Below, piece after piece: positions 1-7,244 of a stretch of DNA of 34,033 nucleotides. The DNA is taken from contig NZ_CAKZHY010000030.1 of NCBI RefSeq assembly GCF_936928535.1, positions 1 to 34,033 of the forward strand. Direction: 5' to 3'. The notes below the pieces were generated by a model. The model saw nothing but the letters and a program-made list of their open reading frames with translations. It did not search any database and was not told where the DNA came from. This stretch comes from an uncultured Bradyrhizobium sp. Its GTDB lineage: Bacteria > Pseudomonadota > Alphaproteobacteria > Rhizobiales > Xanthobacteraceae. Made by a program: the position numbers and the translations under genes. Numbering within the stretch: position 1 is the first letter of the stretch; each line of letters begins with the position of its first letter.

Positions 1-7
1 GAGAGAT

Positions 8-56
8 ACCCCTCATCCGGCGCTTCGCGCCACCTTCTCCCACAAGGGGAGAAGGA
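8..56. repeat. Palindromic intergenic repeat, copy 1
   Basis: This 49-bp element is identical to positions 4447-4495. It contains two small hairpins: GGCGC-ttc-GCGCC, and a CTTCTCC/GGGGAGAAG stem. It ends 17 bp after the stop of the minus-strand ATP-grasp gene, in the same orientation and nearly the same distance as the second copy relative to its minus-strand gene. Transcripts of both genes would therefore fold it just after the stop codon. A terminator or 3'-end stabilising role is inferred. Confidence 0.8.
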
Positions 57-73
57 TCGCACGGAGTTCGCGA

Positions 74-877
74 CTACCACGTTGCCTCAAACACCCGATC
101 CAGCGCCGCGTCATACGTCGTCTGCACCAGCTCCGGATGCAGCTTGGCCAGTGCCTCCATCATCACCCCCGAATTGATCTCCAGCACGCGCCAAGCACCA
201 TCCACGCAAACCACGTCGATCGAGGCAAAGCGGATGCCGACGGCGCGCGCCGCTTCGGCCGCGAGCTTCACGCAAGCCGCGCGGGCCGCGCCGTCCTCCA
301 GCAGCAGCGGCTTGGCGCCGGCGTCGAGATTGTGCCGCCAATCCGAGCCGCGCTGCTTGCTGTAGGCGACGAGAGGCGCATCATCGAGCAGCACCACGCG
401 CACTTCGTCCTCGATCTCGACATAAGGCGAGATCACGAGCCCGGTGCTCATCGAGAAAACCTCGCCTACCGCGTGGTCGAGGTCTGCCGGCGTCGTCACC
501 TTGAACACCGAACGCCCGGACGTCCCTTCATTCGGCTTCACCACCACGCCTTGGGGATGGGCGTGAAGCAGCGCAAGCATGGCCTCTCGCCAGTCGGGGC
601 CGACAACATTCCTGCCGAGCTTCGGGTTGAGGAAGAGGTGATGGGGAATGCAGGGCACGCCAGCGAGCGACAGCACTTCCGATGTCGCCGATTTGTCGCT
701 GGCGAGGCGATGCGCGATCGCGCTGTTGAGGCCGATGTCGTAGCCAAAGGCGAAGCGGCGCATCTCGCCGCGGCGCATCGCGATCAGCCAGCCACCGGCG
801 CGAACGTCCACATCGACGCCATGGCGTGCGCCATAGCTCCTGATCGCCTGAACGAAGATTCGCTCGCTGGTCGCCAT
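74..877 (-). CDS. ATP-grasp (RimK-like) domain protein
   Basis: A 267-residue cytoplasmic protein of the ATP-grasp fold, which joins a carboxylate to an amine or thiol through an acyl-phosphate using ATP and Mg2+. Visible signatures are an ADP-loop-like segment KPNEGTSG (residues 114-121), the preceding region LASDKSATSEVLSLAGVP (59-76), which fits the linker before the ATP-binding lobe, and the metal-binding end VLEINSGVMMEAL (231-243) with E233 and N235. The ATG at 877 gives a length normal for short RimK-like proteins. The gene stands alone, divergent from the ferredoxin reductase gene, and ends beside a palindromic repeat. The substrate cannot be read from the sequence: peptide or amino-acid ligation is only a family-level expectation, and glutathione synthetase-like or unknown roles remain possible. 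Confidence 0.8.
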   Translation of the reverse strand: MATSERIFVQAIRSYGARHGVDVDVRAGGWLIAMRRGEMRRFAFGYDIGLNSAIAHRLASDKSATSEVLSLAGVPCIPHHLFLNPKLGRNVVGPDWREAMLALLHAHPQGVVVKPNEGTSGRSVFKVTTPADLDHAVGEVFSMSTGLVISPYVEIEDEVRVVLLDDAPLVAYSKQRGSDWRHNLDAGAKPLLLEDGAARAACVKLAAEAARAVGIRFASIDVVCVDGAWRVLEINSGVMMEALAKLHPELVQTTYDAALDRVFEATW

Positions 878-1088
878 GTCCTGATCGTTCCGGGCGCCAA
901 AAGCCGCAAAAATGCAGGAAATCGCGCCAAGACGGAGTGAAAGTCAGAGCTATTCTTAATGAAATTCTCGCGAGCGGGATGGAAATTAAGTTCTGCTTTC
1001 TCGCCCGAAAGGGAAAAGAAATTGCCCTACGCGCGTGCCGGACAGCAGATCCGTTAATGATGTGACTATTTCCGCCGCAAATGCCTGA

Positions 1089-1102
1089 TTGACCCGCATC
1101 AA
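1089..1102. promoter_or_regulatory. FixK/FNR-type box TTGA-N6-TCAA
   Basis: TTGA-CCCGCA-TCAA matches the rhizobial FixK2/FNR consensus TTG(A/C)-N6-(T/G)CAA exactly. Its centre is at about 1095.5. An AT-rich ATTATT at 1123-1128 fits a -10 element, which would put transcription start near 1136, about 40 bp from the box centre; that is the usual class II activator spacing. The fpr start codon is 148 bp downstream. The motif is short and could be chance. Confidence 0.5.
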
Positions 1103-1249
1103 TTGCAGCCGGAACGAGGTTGATTATTGGTCTCAATGGCGTAGATCACACACGCGAAATCCTCCGCCATGGCAATGGTGTCCGCCCGTTTTCAGGGCCG
1201 GGCAACGCTTTTGCCCGAAAACCGCAAGACATTCGGAATATCGAAAATC

Positions 1250-2023
1250 ATGAGCGCGTTTTACCGAGAGAAGGTTCTTTCCGTCCAGCACTGGACCGAC
1301 ACCCTGTTCAGCTTCCGCGCCACGCGCGACACCGGCTTCCGCTTCCAGAACGGCCAGTTCGCCATGATCGGCCTTGAGGTCGACGGCCGTCCGCTGCTAC
1401 GGGCCTACAGCATGGCCAGCGCCAATCACGAGGAAGAGCTCGAGTTCTTCTCGATCAAGGTGCAGGACGGTCCGCTGACCTCGCGCCTGCAGAAGATCAA
1501 GGAAGGCGACACCATCCTGGTCGGCCGCAAGGCGACCGGCACGCTGATCACCGACAACCTCATCCCCGGCAAGCGGCTGATGCTGCTCTCGACCGGCACC
1601 GGCCTTGCGCCCTTCGCCAGCCTGATCAAGGACCCCGAGGTCTATGAGCAGTTCGAGAGCATCGTGCTGGTGCATGGCTGCCGCCAGGTCTCCGAGCTCG
1701 CTTACGGCGAGAAGCTCGTCGCGAATTTGCGCGAGGACGAGCTGTTCGGCGAGTTGCTCGCGGACAAGCTGATCTATTATCCGACCGTGACCCGCGAGCC
1801 CTTCCGCAATCGCGGCCGCATCACCGACCTCATCAACTCCGAGCAAATTTTTAACGACATCGGCCAGGCACCCCTGAACATCGAGACCGACCGCGTCATG
1901 ATGTGCGGCAGCCCGGCGATGCTCGAAGAGCTGAAGGTGATGTTCGAAGGCCGCGACTTCGTCGAGGGCTCAGGCAACACGCCCGGCCATTTCGTGATCG
2001 AGAAGGCGTTCGTCGAGCGGTAA
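1250..2023 (+). CDS. fpr: Ferredoxin--NADP+ reductase (FAD)
   Basis: A 257-residue cytosolic flavoenzyme that moves electrons between NADPH and ferredoxin or flavodoxin. The FAD-binding barrel carries the RAYS motif (residues 51-54) for the flavin phosphates. The NADP lobe has STGTGLAPF (114-122), the nucleotide-binding MMCGSPAM (217-224), and the C-terminal HFVIEKAFVER tail typical of bacterial subclass Fprs. The open frame extends upstream to 1169, but the ATG at 1250 begins directly at the conserved MSAFYREKVLSV start of the family and gives the usual length, so I chose it. The gene is monocistronic, and a candidate FixK/FNR box lies 148 bp upstream, which would tie it to low-oxygen or nitrogen-fixation electron supply; that link is inference. 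Confidence 0.95.
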   Translation: MSAFYREKVLSVQHWTDTLFSFRATRDTGFRFQNGQFAMIGLEVDGRPLLRAYSMASANHEEELEFFSIKVQDGPLTSRLQKIKEGDTILVGRKATGTLITDNLIPGKRLMLLSTGTGLAPFASLIKDPEVYEQFESIVLVHGCRQVSELAYGEKLVANLREDELFGELLADKLIYYPTVTREPFRNRGRITDLINSEQIFNDIGQAPLNIETDRVMMCGSPAMLEELKVMFEGRDFVEGSGNTPGHFVIEKAFVER

Positions 2024-2055
2024 GCTCGGCTCGCCGCCACCAATTCGGCTGTCGT

Positions 2056-2090
2056 CGCGGGTCTGCGCTGGCGCTTGCCCGGGATGACGG
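2056..2090 (-). repeat. Dispersed GTCATCCCGGG-type repeat, short copy
   Basis: Read on the minus strand, this begins CGTCATCCCGGG and continues with an AGCGCAGACCCG block. The same blocks occur at 33943-33982 on the plus strand. I recognise the pattern as a dispersed intergenic element of Bradyrhizobium and Rhodopseudomonas genomes. Here it lies between fpr and the glutamate synthase-like gene. Confidence 0.6.
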
Positions 2091-2269
2091 CTTGGTTTTG
2101 TGGCAACTGCCGCCCTCCCGCCCCTTTTTCTGCTGCACTGCAAAACCTATCCTCTCGGCGGATTGATTTGCGCCAGCCGATTTCGCTAGCGTGAAACAAT
2201 CGCTGCGTCATATCCGTATGACAGGCGCGGGCGTATCGTACCGCCTCATGCTGGCGAGAGGGTGGAATC

Positions 2270-3958
2270 GTGGCCGACAACAACAAGACGCAGGAATCGC
2301 CCAAACGTTTGCCGTTGGCGGAAGAGGGGATCATGGAAACCCTGCTGCTTCCGTTCTCGCCGCGCTTCATCATTTTGACGATCTGCGCGGTCGTCACCGC
2401 GCTCCTGATCGGCATCGCCATCGCGGACCGCAGGATCTTCGACATCCTTCTGGTCCCGATCTGCATCTTCGGCGCACTGACGCTGCTCGGCGTCCGCGAC
2501 CTCATGCAGAAGAGTCACGCGGTGCTGCGCAACTACCCGATCTCGGCGCACATCCGTTTCCTCCTGGAGGAAATTCGCCCGGAGATGCGGCAGTACTTCT
2601 TCGAGAGCGAGAAGGACGGCATGCCGTTCTCGCGCGACATCCGCGCGGTGGTCTATCAACGCGCCAAGATGCAGCTCGACAAGCGTCCCTTCGGCACCCA
2701 GGAGGACGTCTATCGCGAGGGCTATGAGTGGATGCATCACTCGGTCTCGCCGAAGACGCATGCGGAAGAAAAATTCCGTATCACCATCGGCGGCCCGGAT
2801 TGTGCAAAGCCGTATTCGGCCTCGGTGTTCAACATCTCCGCCATGAGCTTTGGCGCGCTCAGCCCGAATGCCGTGCGCGCGCTCAATGCGGGCGCCAGGA
2901 AGGGCGGCTTCGCCCATGACACCGGCGAGGGCGGCTTCAGCCCCTATCACGCCGAGATGGGCGGAGATGTCATCTGGGAGATCGGCTCCGGCTATTTCGG
3001 CTGCCGCCATCGCGACGGCACCTTCGATCCGGAGGCGTTCGGGCGCGTTGCGAGCCAGGACCAGATCAAGATGGTCGAGCTCAAGATCAGCCAGGGCGCC
3101 AAGCCCGGCCATGGCGGCGTGCTGCCGGCGGCGAAAGTCTCGGAAGAAATCTCAAAAATCCGCGGCGTTGCCATGGGCGAGGATTGCATCTCGCCGGCCT
3201 CGCACCGCGCCTTCTCCACACCCACCGGCATGATGCAGTTCATCGCCGAGATGCGAAAGCTTTCGGGCGGCAAGCCGGCCGGCTTCAAGCTCTGCATCGG
3301 CCATCCCTGGGAGTTCCTGGCCATCTGCAAAGCGATGCTGGAGACCGGGATCTATCCTGATTTCATCGTGGTCGACGGCAATGAAGGCGGCACCGGCGCC
3401 GCGCCGCTCGAATTCATGGACCATTTGGGCATGCCGATGCGCGAGGGCATCAATTTCGTCCACAACGCGCTGGTCGGCATCAATGCGCGCGACCGCATCA
3501 AGCTCGGCGCATCAGGCAAGATCGCAACCGCCTTCGACATGGCGCGTGCGATGGCGATCGGCGCCGACTGGTGCAATTCGGCGCGCGGCTTCATGTTCTC
3601 GCTCGGCTGTATCCAGTCGCTGAGCTGCCACACCGACCGCTGCCCGACCGGGGTCGCGACCCAGGATCCGACCCGGGCGCGCGCGCTCTATGTGCCGCTC
3701 AAGATCGATCGCGTGCACAATTATCACCACGCCACGCTGCACTCGCTGACCGAGTTGATCGCCGCGGCCGGTCTCGAACATCCGCAGCAGCTGCGCCCGA
3801 TCCACTTCAGTCAGCGGACGTCGACGACCAAGGTGCAAACCTTTGCGCAGCTCTATCCGGCGCTGCGGCCGGGCGAATTGCTGGAAGGCACGGAGGATCC
3901 GCGGTTCAGGGATGCCTGGCAGATGGCCCAGGCGGCCTCGTTCCAGCCGGCGATGTGA
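2270..3958 (+). CDS. FMN-binding glutamate synthase family protein, membrane anchored
   Basis: 562 residues related to the FMN domain of the large glutamate synthase subunit, in the stand-alone form without a glutaminase domain. Two hydrophobic segments at about residues 30-70 predict an N-terminal membrane anchor with the enzyme on the cytosolic side. The 3Fe-4S motif C-x5-C-x4-C is seen at C447, C453 and C458 (CIQSLSCHTDRCPTG), and the FMN/substrate region contains KPGHGGVLPAAK and VVDGNEGGTGAAPLEFMDH. The start is a GTG preceded by GAGAGGGTGG; a later ATG at 2333 would still keep the anchor. There is no gltD partner nearby, so the true electron donor and product are unknown. The adjacent fpr gene is a conceivable reductase partner, by position only. 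Confidence 0.9.
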   Translation: MADNNKTQESPKRLPLAEEGIMETLLLPFSPRFIILTICAVVTALLIGIAIADRRIFDILLVPICIFGALTLLGVRDLMQKSHAVLRNYPISAHIRFLLEEIRPEMRQYFFESEKDGMPFSRDIRAVVYQRAKMQLDKRPFGTQEDVYREGYEWMHHSVSPKTHAEEKFRITIGGPDCAKPYSASVFNISAMSFGALSPNAVRALNAGARKGGFAHDTGEGGFSPYHAEMGGDVIWEIGSGYFGCRHRDGTFDPEAFGRVASQDQIKMVELKISQGAKPGHGGVLPAAKVSEEISKIRGVAMGEDCISPASHRAFSTPTGMMQFIAEMRKLSGGKPAGFKLCIGHPWEFLAICKAMLETGIYPDFIVVDGNEGGTGAAPLEFMDHLGMPMREGINFVHNALVGINARDRIKLGASGKIATAFDMARAMAIGADWCNSARGFMFSLGCIQSLSCHTDRCPTGVATQDPTRARALYVPLKIDRVHNYHHATLHSLTELIAAAGLEHPQQLRPIHFSQRTSTTKVQTFAQLYPALRPGELLEGTEDPRFRDAWQMAQAASFQPAM

Positions 3959-4060
3959 GGTTCCGCCCCACGGCATGATACCGGCCGCGGCGGCCTGGAA
4001 TTCGTCGGCATCGGGGTTGTATCTTAACCCTCGTGTCAGCTTGGGGTGTAGAATGCTCCG

Positions 4061-4303
4061 ATGGACGAAGAACGGCGCAACAAGGCCAGGCATCGCGTAC
4101 TAAAGGCCGGAACCATCGAGTTCGGCGGCGGCGCGATCGACTGCACCGTCCGCAATTTCTCCGAGGCCGGCGCCGCCCTCGACGTCACGAGCCCGGTCGG
4201 CATTCCCGAGCACTTCATCCTGAACATCAAGGCCGAGGGTGTGCACCTGCCCTGCACCGTGGTGTGGCGCAAGGAGAGGCGGATCGGGGTGCGGTTCGGG
4301 TGA
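4061..4303 (+). CDS. PilZ domain protein
   Basis: An 80-residue single PilZ domain, a c-di-GMP binding fold. The arginine-rich N-terminus (RRNKARHRVLKAGTI) fits the RxxxR part of the binding site, and NFSEAGAALDV matches the second (D/N)xSxxG motif. The end, VVWRKERRIGVRFG, is the usual last strand of short alphaproteobacterial PilZ proteins. The gene has no partner domain and no operon neighbour, so the process it controls cannot be named. No strong ribosome-binding site is visible before the ATG. Confidence 0.85.
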   Translation: MDEERRNKARHRVLKAGTIEFGGGAIDCTVRNFSEAGAALDVTSPVGIPEHFILNIKAEGVHLPCTVVWRKERRIGVRFG

Positions 4304-4348
4304 GGCGATCGCTAAATGGAATGGCGCGTCTCGTCGCGACGACGGTGC

Positions 4349-4403
4349 ACCCTCTCCCCTAGTGGGAGAGGGTGGCTTTGCGGAGCAAAGCCGGGTGAGG
4401 GGT
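4349..4403. repeat. Palindromic intergenic repeat, inverted diverged copy
   Basis: The reverse complement aligns with the 49-bp repeat at 4447-4495 through the CCCCTCA-CCGGC start and the CTCTCCCAC-GGGGAGAGGG hairpin. With that copy it forms an inverted pair between two convergent genes (PilZ and the HlyC-like gene). The pair could act as a two-way terminator; that is inference. Confidence 0.7.
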
Positions 4404-4446
4404 TCTCTCCGCGCGCGCTTCTCTTGCGATCGAATTTGCGGAAGCG

Positions 4447-4495
4447 ACCCCTCATCCGGCGCTTCGCGCCACCTTCTCCCACAAGGGGAGAAGGA
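4447..4495. repeat. Palindromic intergenic repeat, copy 2
   Basis: Identical over 49 bp to positions 8-56. It begins 13 bp beyond the stop of the minus-strand HlyC-like gene and contains the same two hairpins, so it would form at the 3' end of that transcript. Confidence 0.8.
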
Positions 4496-4508
4496 AGGGT
4501 CAGCAAGC

Positions 4509-5807
4509 TCACCCCGTCTCCACCTCGCCCAACCGGCTCGCCAGGATCTTGTCGATCCGCCTTCCGTCGAGATCGACCACCTCGATATGCCAGCCGGCGA
4601 AGTCGAAGGCGTCGCCGACATCAGGCAGCACGGTGAATTGCTGCAGCACCAGGCCGGCCACGGTGTTGTAGCGGTGATGCGGCGGCAGCTCGACGCTCAG
4701 GAGCTCGCCGAACTCGTCGACCGGCATCCAGCCCGAGACCAGCAGCGAGCCGTCCGCGCGCCTGACATAGGCCGGCTCCGGCGGGCCTTCCTCGGAATGG
4801 AATGCGCCGACGATCGATTCGAAAATGTCAGCCGCCGTCACCACACCTTCGAATGCGCCATATTCGTCATGGACGAGACCGAGATGCACGGGCGCGACCT
4901 TCAGGATCGCGAGCACGTCGCGTGCGTCGGCGGAGGCCGGAATGATCGGGGTCTCGCGCACCAGCGCCCGCAGATCGGGTGTACGCTCGCGCATATAGGC
5001 AATGAGCAGATCCTTGGCCTGGAGCACGCCGATCGGCTTGTCGCGATCGCCATCGCAGACCGGAAAGCGCGAATGCGGGCTCTTGGCGATCAGGGCCTGG
5101 ATCGCATCCTGGTCGTCGTTCAGGTCGATCTCGTCGACCTCCGTGCGTGGCGTCATCACCGCGCCGACTGGGCGGTCGCCGAGCCGCATCACGCCTGCGA
5201 TCATTTCCTTCTCGCCGGGCTCGAGCACGCCCGCGCTTTCGGCCTCGCTGACGAGATGGTGGATCTCGTCCTCCGACACTTTCTCCTCGGCCTTGCCGCC
5301 GCGACCGAGCATGGTGAGGATCAGCTTACCGGAGACATCGAGCAGAAACACCAGCGGCAGCGAGACCCGCGCCAGCACATGCATCGCGGGCGCGACCTTG
5401 ACTGCGATGCTCTCGGGATCGCGCAGCGCTACCTGCTTCGGCACCAGTTCGCCGACGATCAGCGTCGCATAGGTGATGATCGTGACGACAATGCCGACAC
5501 CGACGATGTCGGCAATGCCATTGGACATGCCGAGCTCGACCAGCCATTGCGTCAGCCGCTGCCCGAGCGTCGCGCCGGAGAAGGCGCCGGAGAGCACGCC
5601 GACCAGCGTGATGCCGATCTGCACGGTCGACAGGAACTTTCCGGGATCGGCGGCCAATGTCAGCGCGCGCTCGGCGCCGCGCACGCCCTTGGCCGCCAGC
5701 AGAGACAGCCGCGCCGGGCGCGATGAGACCACGGCCAGCTCCGACATGGACAACAGGCCGTTGATGACGATCAGGACGACGACGATGATGAGTTCGACAG
5801 ACAACAT
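4509..5807 (-). CDS. HlyC/CorC (DUF21-CBS) membrane protein
   Basis: 432 residues with the classic architecture: an N-terminal DUF21 membrane domain (about 1-190, several hydrophobic helices starting MLSVELIIVVVLIVINGLLSMSELAVV), a pair of CBS repeats (about 205-330, including GAVMTPRTEVDEIDLNDD and RFPVCDGDRDKPIGVLQAKDLL), and a C-terminal CorC_HlyC domain (about 345-425). Members are linked to Mg2+/Co2+ efflux or homeostasis; the old name hemolysin does not imply toxicity. The open frame starts at TTG 5816, but ATG 5807 opens directly on the membrane helix. The gene lies downstream of the ABC ATPase gene on the same strand, separated by 110 bp, and probably has its own promoter. Confidence 0.93.
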   Translation of the reverse strand: MLSVELIIVVVLIVINGLLSMSELAVVSSRPARLSLLAAKGVRGAERALTLAADPGKFLSTVQIGITLVGVLSGAFSGATLGQRLTQWLVELGMSNGIADIVGVGIVVTIITYATLIVGELVPKQVALRDPESIAVKVAPAMHVLARVSLPLVFLLDVSGKLILTMLGRGGKAEEKVSEDEIHHLVSEAESAGVLEPGEKEMIAGVMRLGDRPVGAVMTPRTEVDEIDLNDDQDAIQALIAKSPHSRFPVCDGDRDKPIGVLQAKDLLIAYMRERTPDLRALVRETPIIPASADARDVLAILKVAPVHLGLVHDEYGAFEGVVTAADIFESIVGAFHSEEGPPEPAYVRRADGSLLVSGWMPVDEFGELLSVELPPHHRYNTVAGLVLQQFTVLPDVGDAFDFAGWHIEVVDLDGRRIDKILASRLGEVETG

Positions 5808-5917
5808 TGTGCGCAAAGGGTAGGGACATCAGGCCCGGCGGGCGCCGGACCAAGCCCCTTATATATGAAAGCGATGCGCGCCTTGCCGGGTTCCGACCAA
5901 ATTGTCGCAGCCGAAAT

Positions 5918-7231
5918 TCAGCTGCTTTCGCCAGGGTTTTCCAGGCTGAACGTCTCCGACTGCTCGTCATAGGCGAACAGCTCGGCATAACGGCCCCAGG
6001 ACACCACCGTCTTCAGCGTCTCGTCCGCATAATCCTCGGACATGTAGTCTTCCAGCTCGTTGCGGAACCGCGCCGCGGGCGCGGTATGCGAGGGCCGCTC
6101 GTCGAGCACACGGCGGATCAATCCCATCACTGGCACGTAGGTGACGAGATGCTCGGCGAACAGCTTTTTTCGTGCGTCGGTCTCGAGATGGGCGAAGCGC
6201 TTGCCCGCGTCGGTGAGCATCAGATCGCCTTCGCTGAGCTGGGCGAACCGCAGCAATTGCAGCGACTCGCCGAGGTGAAGGATTTCATCGGCCTCGAGCT
6301 GAAGCTGGCTTGCCAGCACCGGCAGGTCCGCGTGCCCATTGTACGGCGTATTCGCCAGCGTCTCGATCAGGCCTGATAGCACGTTGGATGACACATGGTG
6401 CAGGGTCATGCCAACGCCTGTACCCGGGATGCCTTCGTGCGCTGGCGTCTTGGGCTCCGCGCGCTGGGTCATGCGCGCGTAGATGCTGTCGACGAGCTGG
6501 CGGAAATGCGGATCGAGGCGGTTGCGCGGATGCGCCAGCTCGACCTTGATCTCGGCGGCGACGCGCCCCGGATTCGAGGAGAATACGAGGATGCGGTCGC
6601 ACATCAGCACCGCTTCCTCGATATTGTGGGTCACCATGAGGATTGATTTGATCGGCAGGCGGCCTTCCATCCAGAGGTCGATCAGGTCGGTGCGCAGCGT
6701 CTCGGCGGTGAGCACGTCGAGCGCCGAGAACGGTTCATCCATCAGCAGCAAATCGGGATGCACGACCAGCGCGCGGGCAAAGCCGACGCGCTGACGCATG
6801 CCGCCCGACAATTCCTTGGGGAAAGCCGATTCGAATCCGTCGAGGCCGATCAGGTCGATCGCCGCGAGCGCGCGCTTGCGTCGCTCGGTCGCGTCGACAC
6901 CGAGCGCCTCCAGCCCGAGCTCGACGTTTTGCAGCACCGTCAACCAGGGAAACAATGCGAACGACTGAAACACCATGGCGACGCCGTTCGGCGGCCCGGC
7001 GATGATCTCGCCCCGGCAGGTCGCCTGCCCCGTGGACGGGGCGACGAGACCGGCGATGATCCGCAGCAGCGTGGATTTGCCGGAGCCGGAGCGACCGAGC
7101 AGGCCGACGATCTCGCCGGAGCGGATCGTCAGGTCGACCTTCTCGAGCACCAGCAGCTGTTCGCCGCTGCCCTTCGGAAAGGACCGGCAGACGCCCCTTA
7201 TATCGATGAGCGCAGGGGGGTGATCGAGCAT
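5918..7231 (-). CDS. ABC transporter ATPase with C-terminal AAA-associated domain
   Basis: 437 residues. Residues 1-255 are a nitrate/sulfonate/bicarbonate-type ATPase with Walker A GRSGSGKS (46-53), Q-loop VFQS (87-90), signature LSGGMRQ (141-147), Walker B LLLMDEP (161-167) and switch H202. After a linker, residues about 275-430 form a helical C-terminal domain of the AAA_assoc_C type, probably regulatory. The open frame starts upstream at 7279, but ATG 7231 has GAGGAGATC at good distance and lies 13 bp after the permease stop, so I use it. This is the last gene of the porin-permease-ATPase operon. It powers import across the inner membrane; the substrate is not known. Confidence 0.93.
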   Translation of the reverse strand: MLDHPPALIDIRGVCRSFPKGSGEQLLVLEKVDLTIRSGEIVGLLGRSGSGKSTLLRIIAGLVAPSTGQATCRGEIIAGPPNGVAMVFQSFALFPWLTVLQNVELGLEALGVDATERRKRALAAIDLIGLDGFESAFPKELSGGMRQRVGFARALVVHPDLLLMDEPFSALDVLTAETLRTDLIDLWMEGRLPIKSILMVTHNIEEAVLMCDRILVFSSNPGRVAAEIKVELAHPRNRLDPHFRQLVDSIYARMTQRAEPKTPAHEGIPGTGVGMTLHHVSSNVLSGLIETLANTPYNGHADLPVLASQLQLEADEILHLGESLQLLRFAQLSEGDLMLTDAGKRFAHLETDARKKLFAEHLVTYVPVMGLIRRVLDERPSHTAPAARFRNELEDYMSEDYADETLKTVVSWGRYAELFAYDEQSETFSLENPGESS

Positions 7232-7244
7232 GATGATCTCCTCG

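Noticed and set aside
4239..5726. 495-residue + strand open frame opposite the HlyC-like gene
   Set aside because: Typical GC-rich shadow of the opposite coding strand; its start lies inside the PilZ gene, and it is rich in Arg, His and Asp.
4509..5807. Hemolysin toxin
   Set aside because: The DUF21-CBS-CorC_HlyC architecture indicates a cation homeostasis membrane protein, not a secreted lysin.
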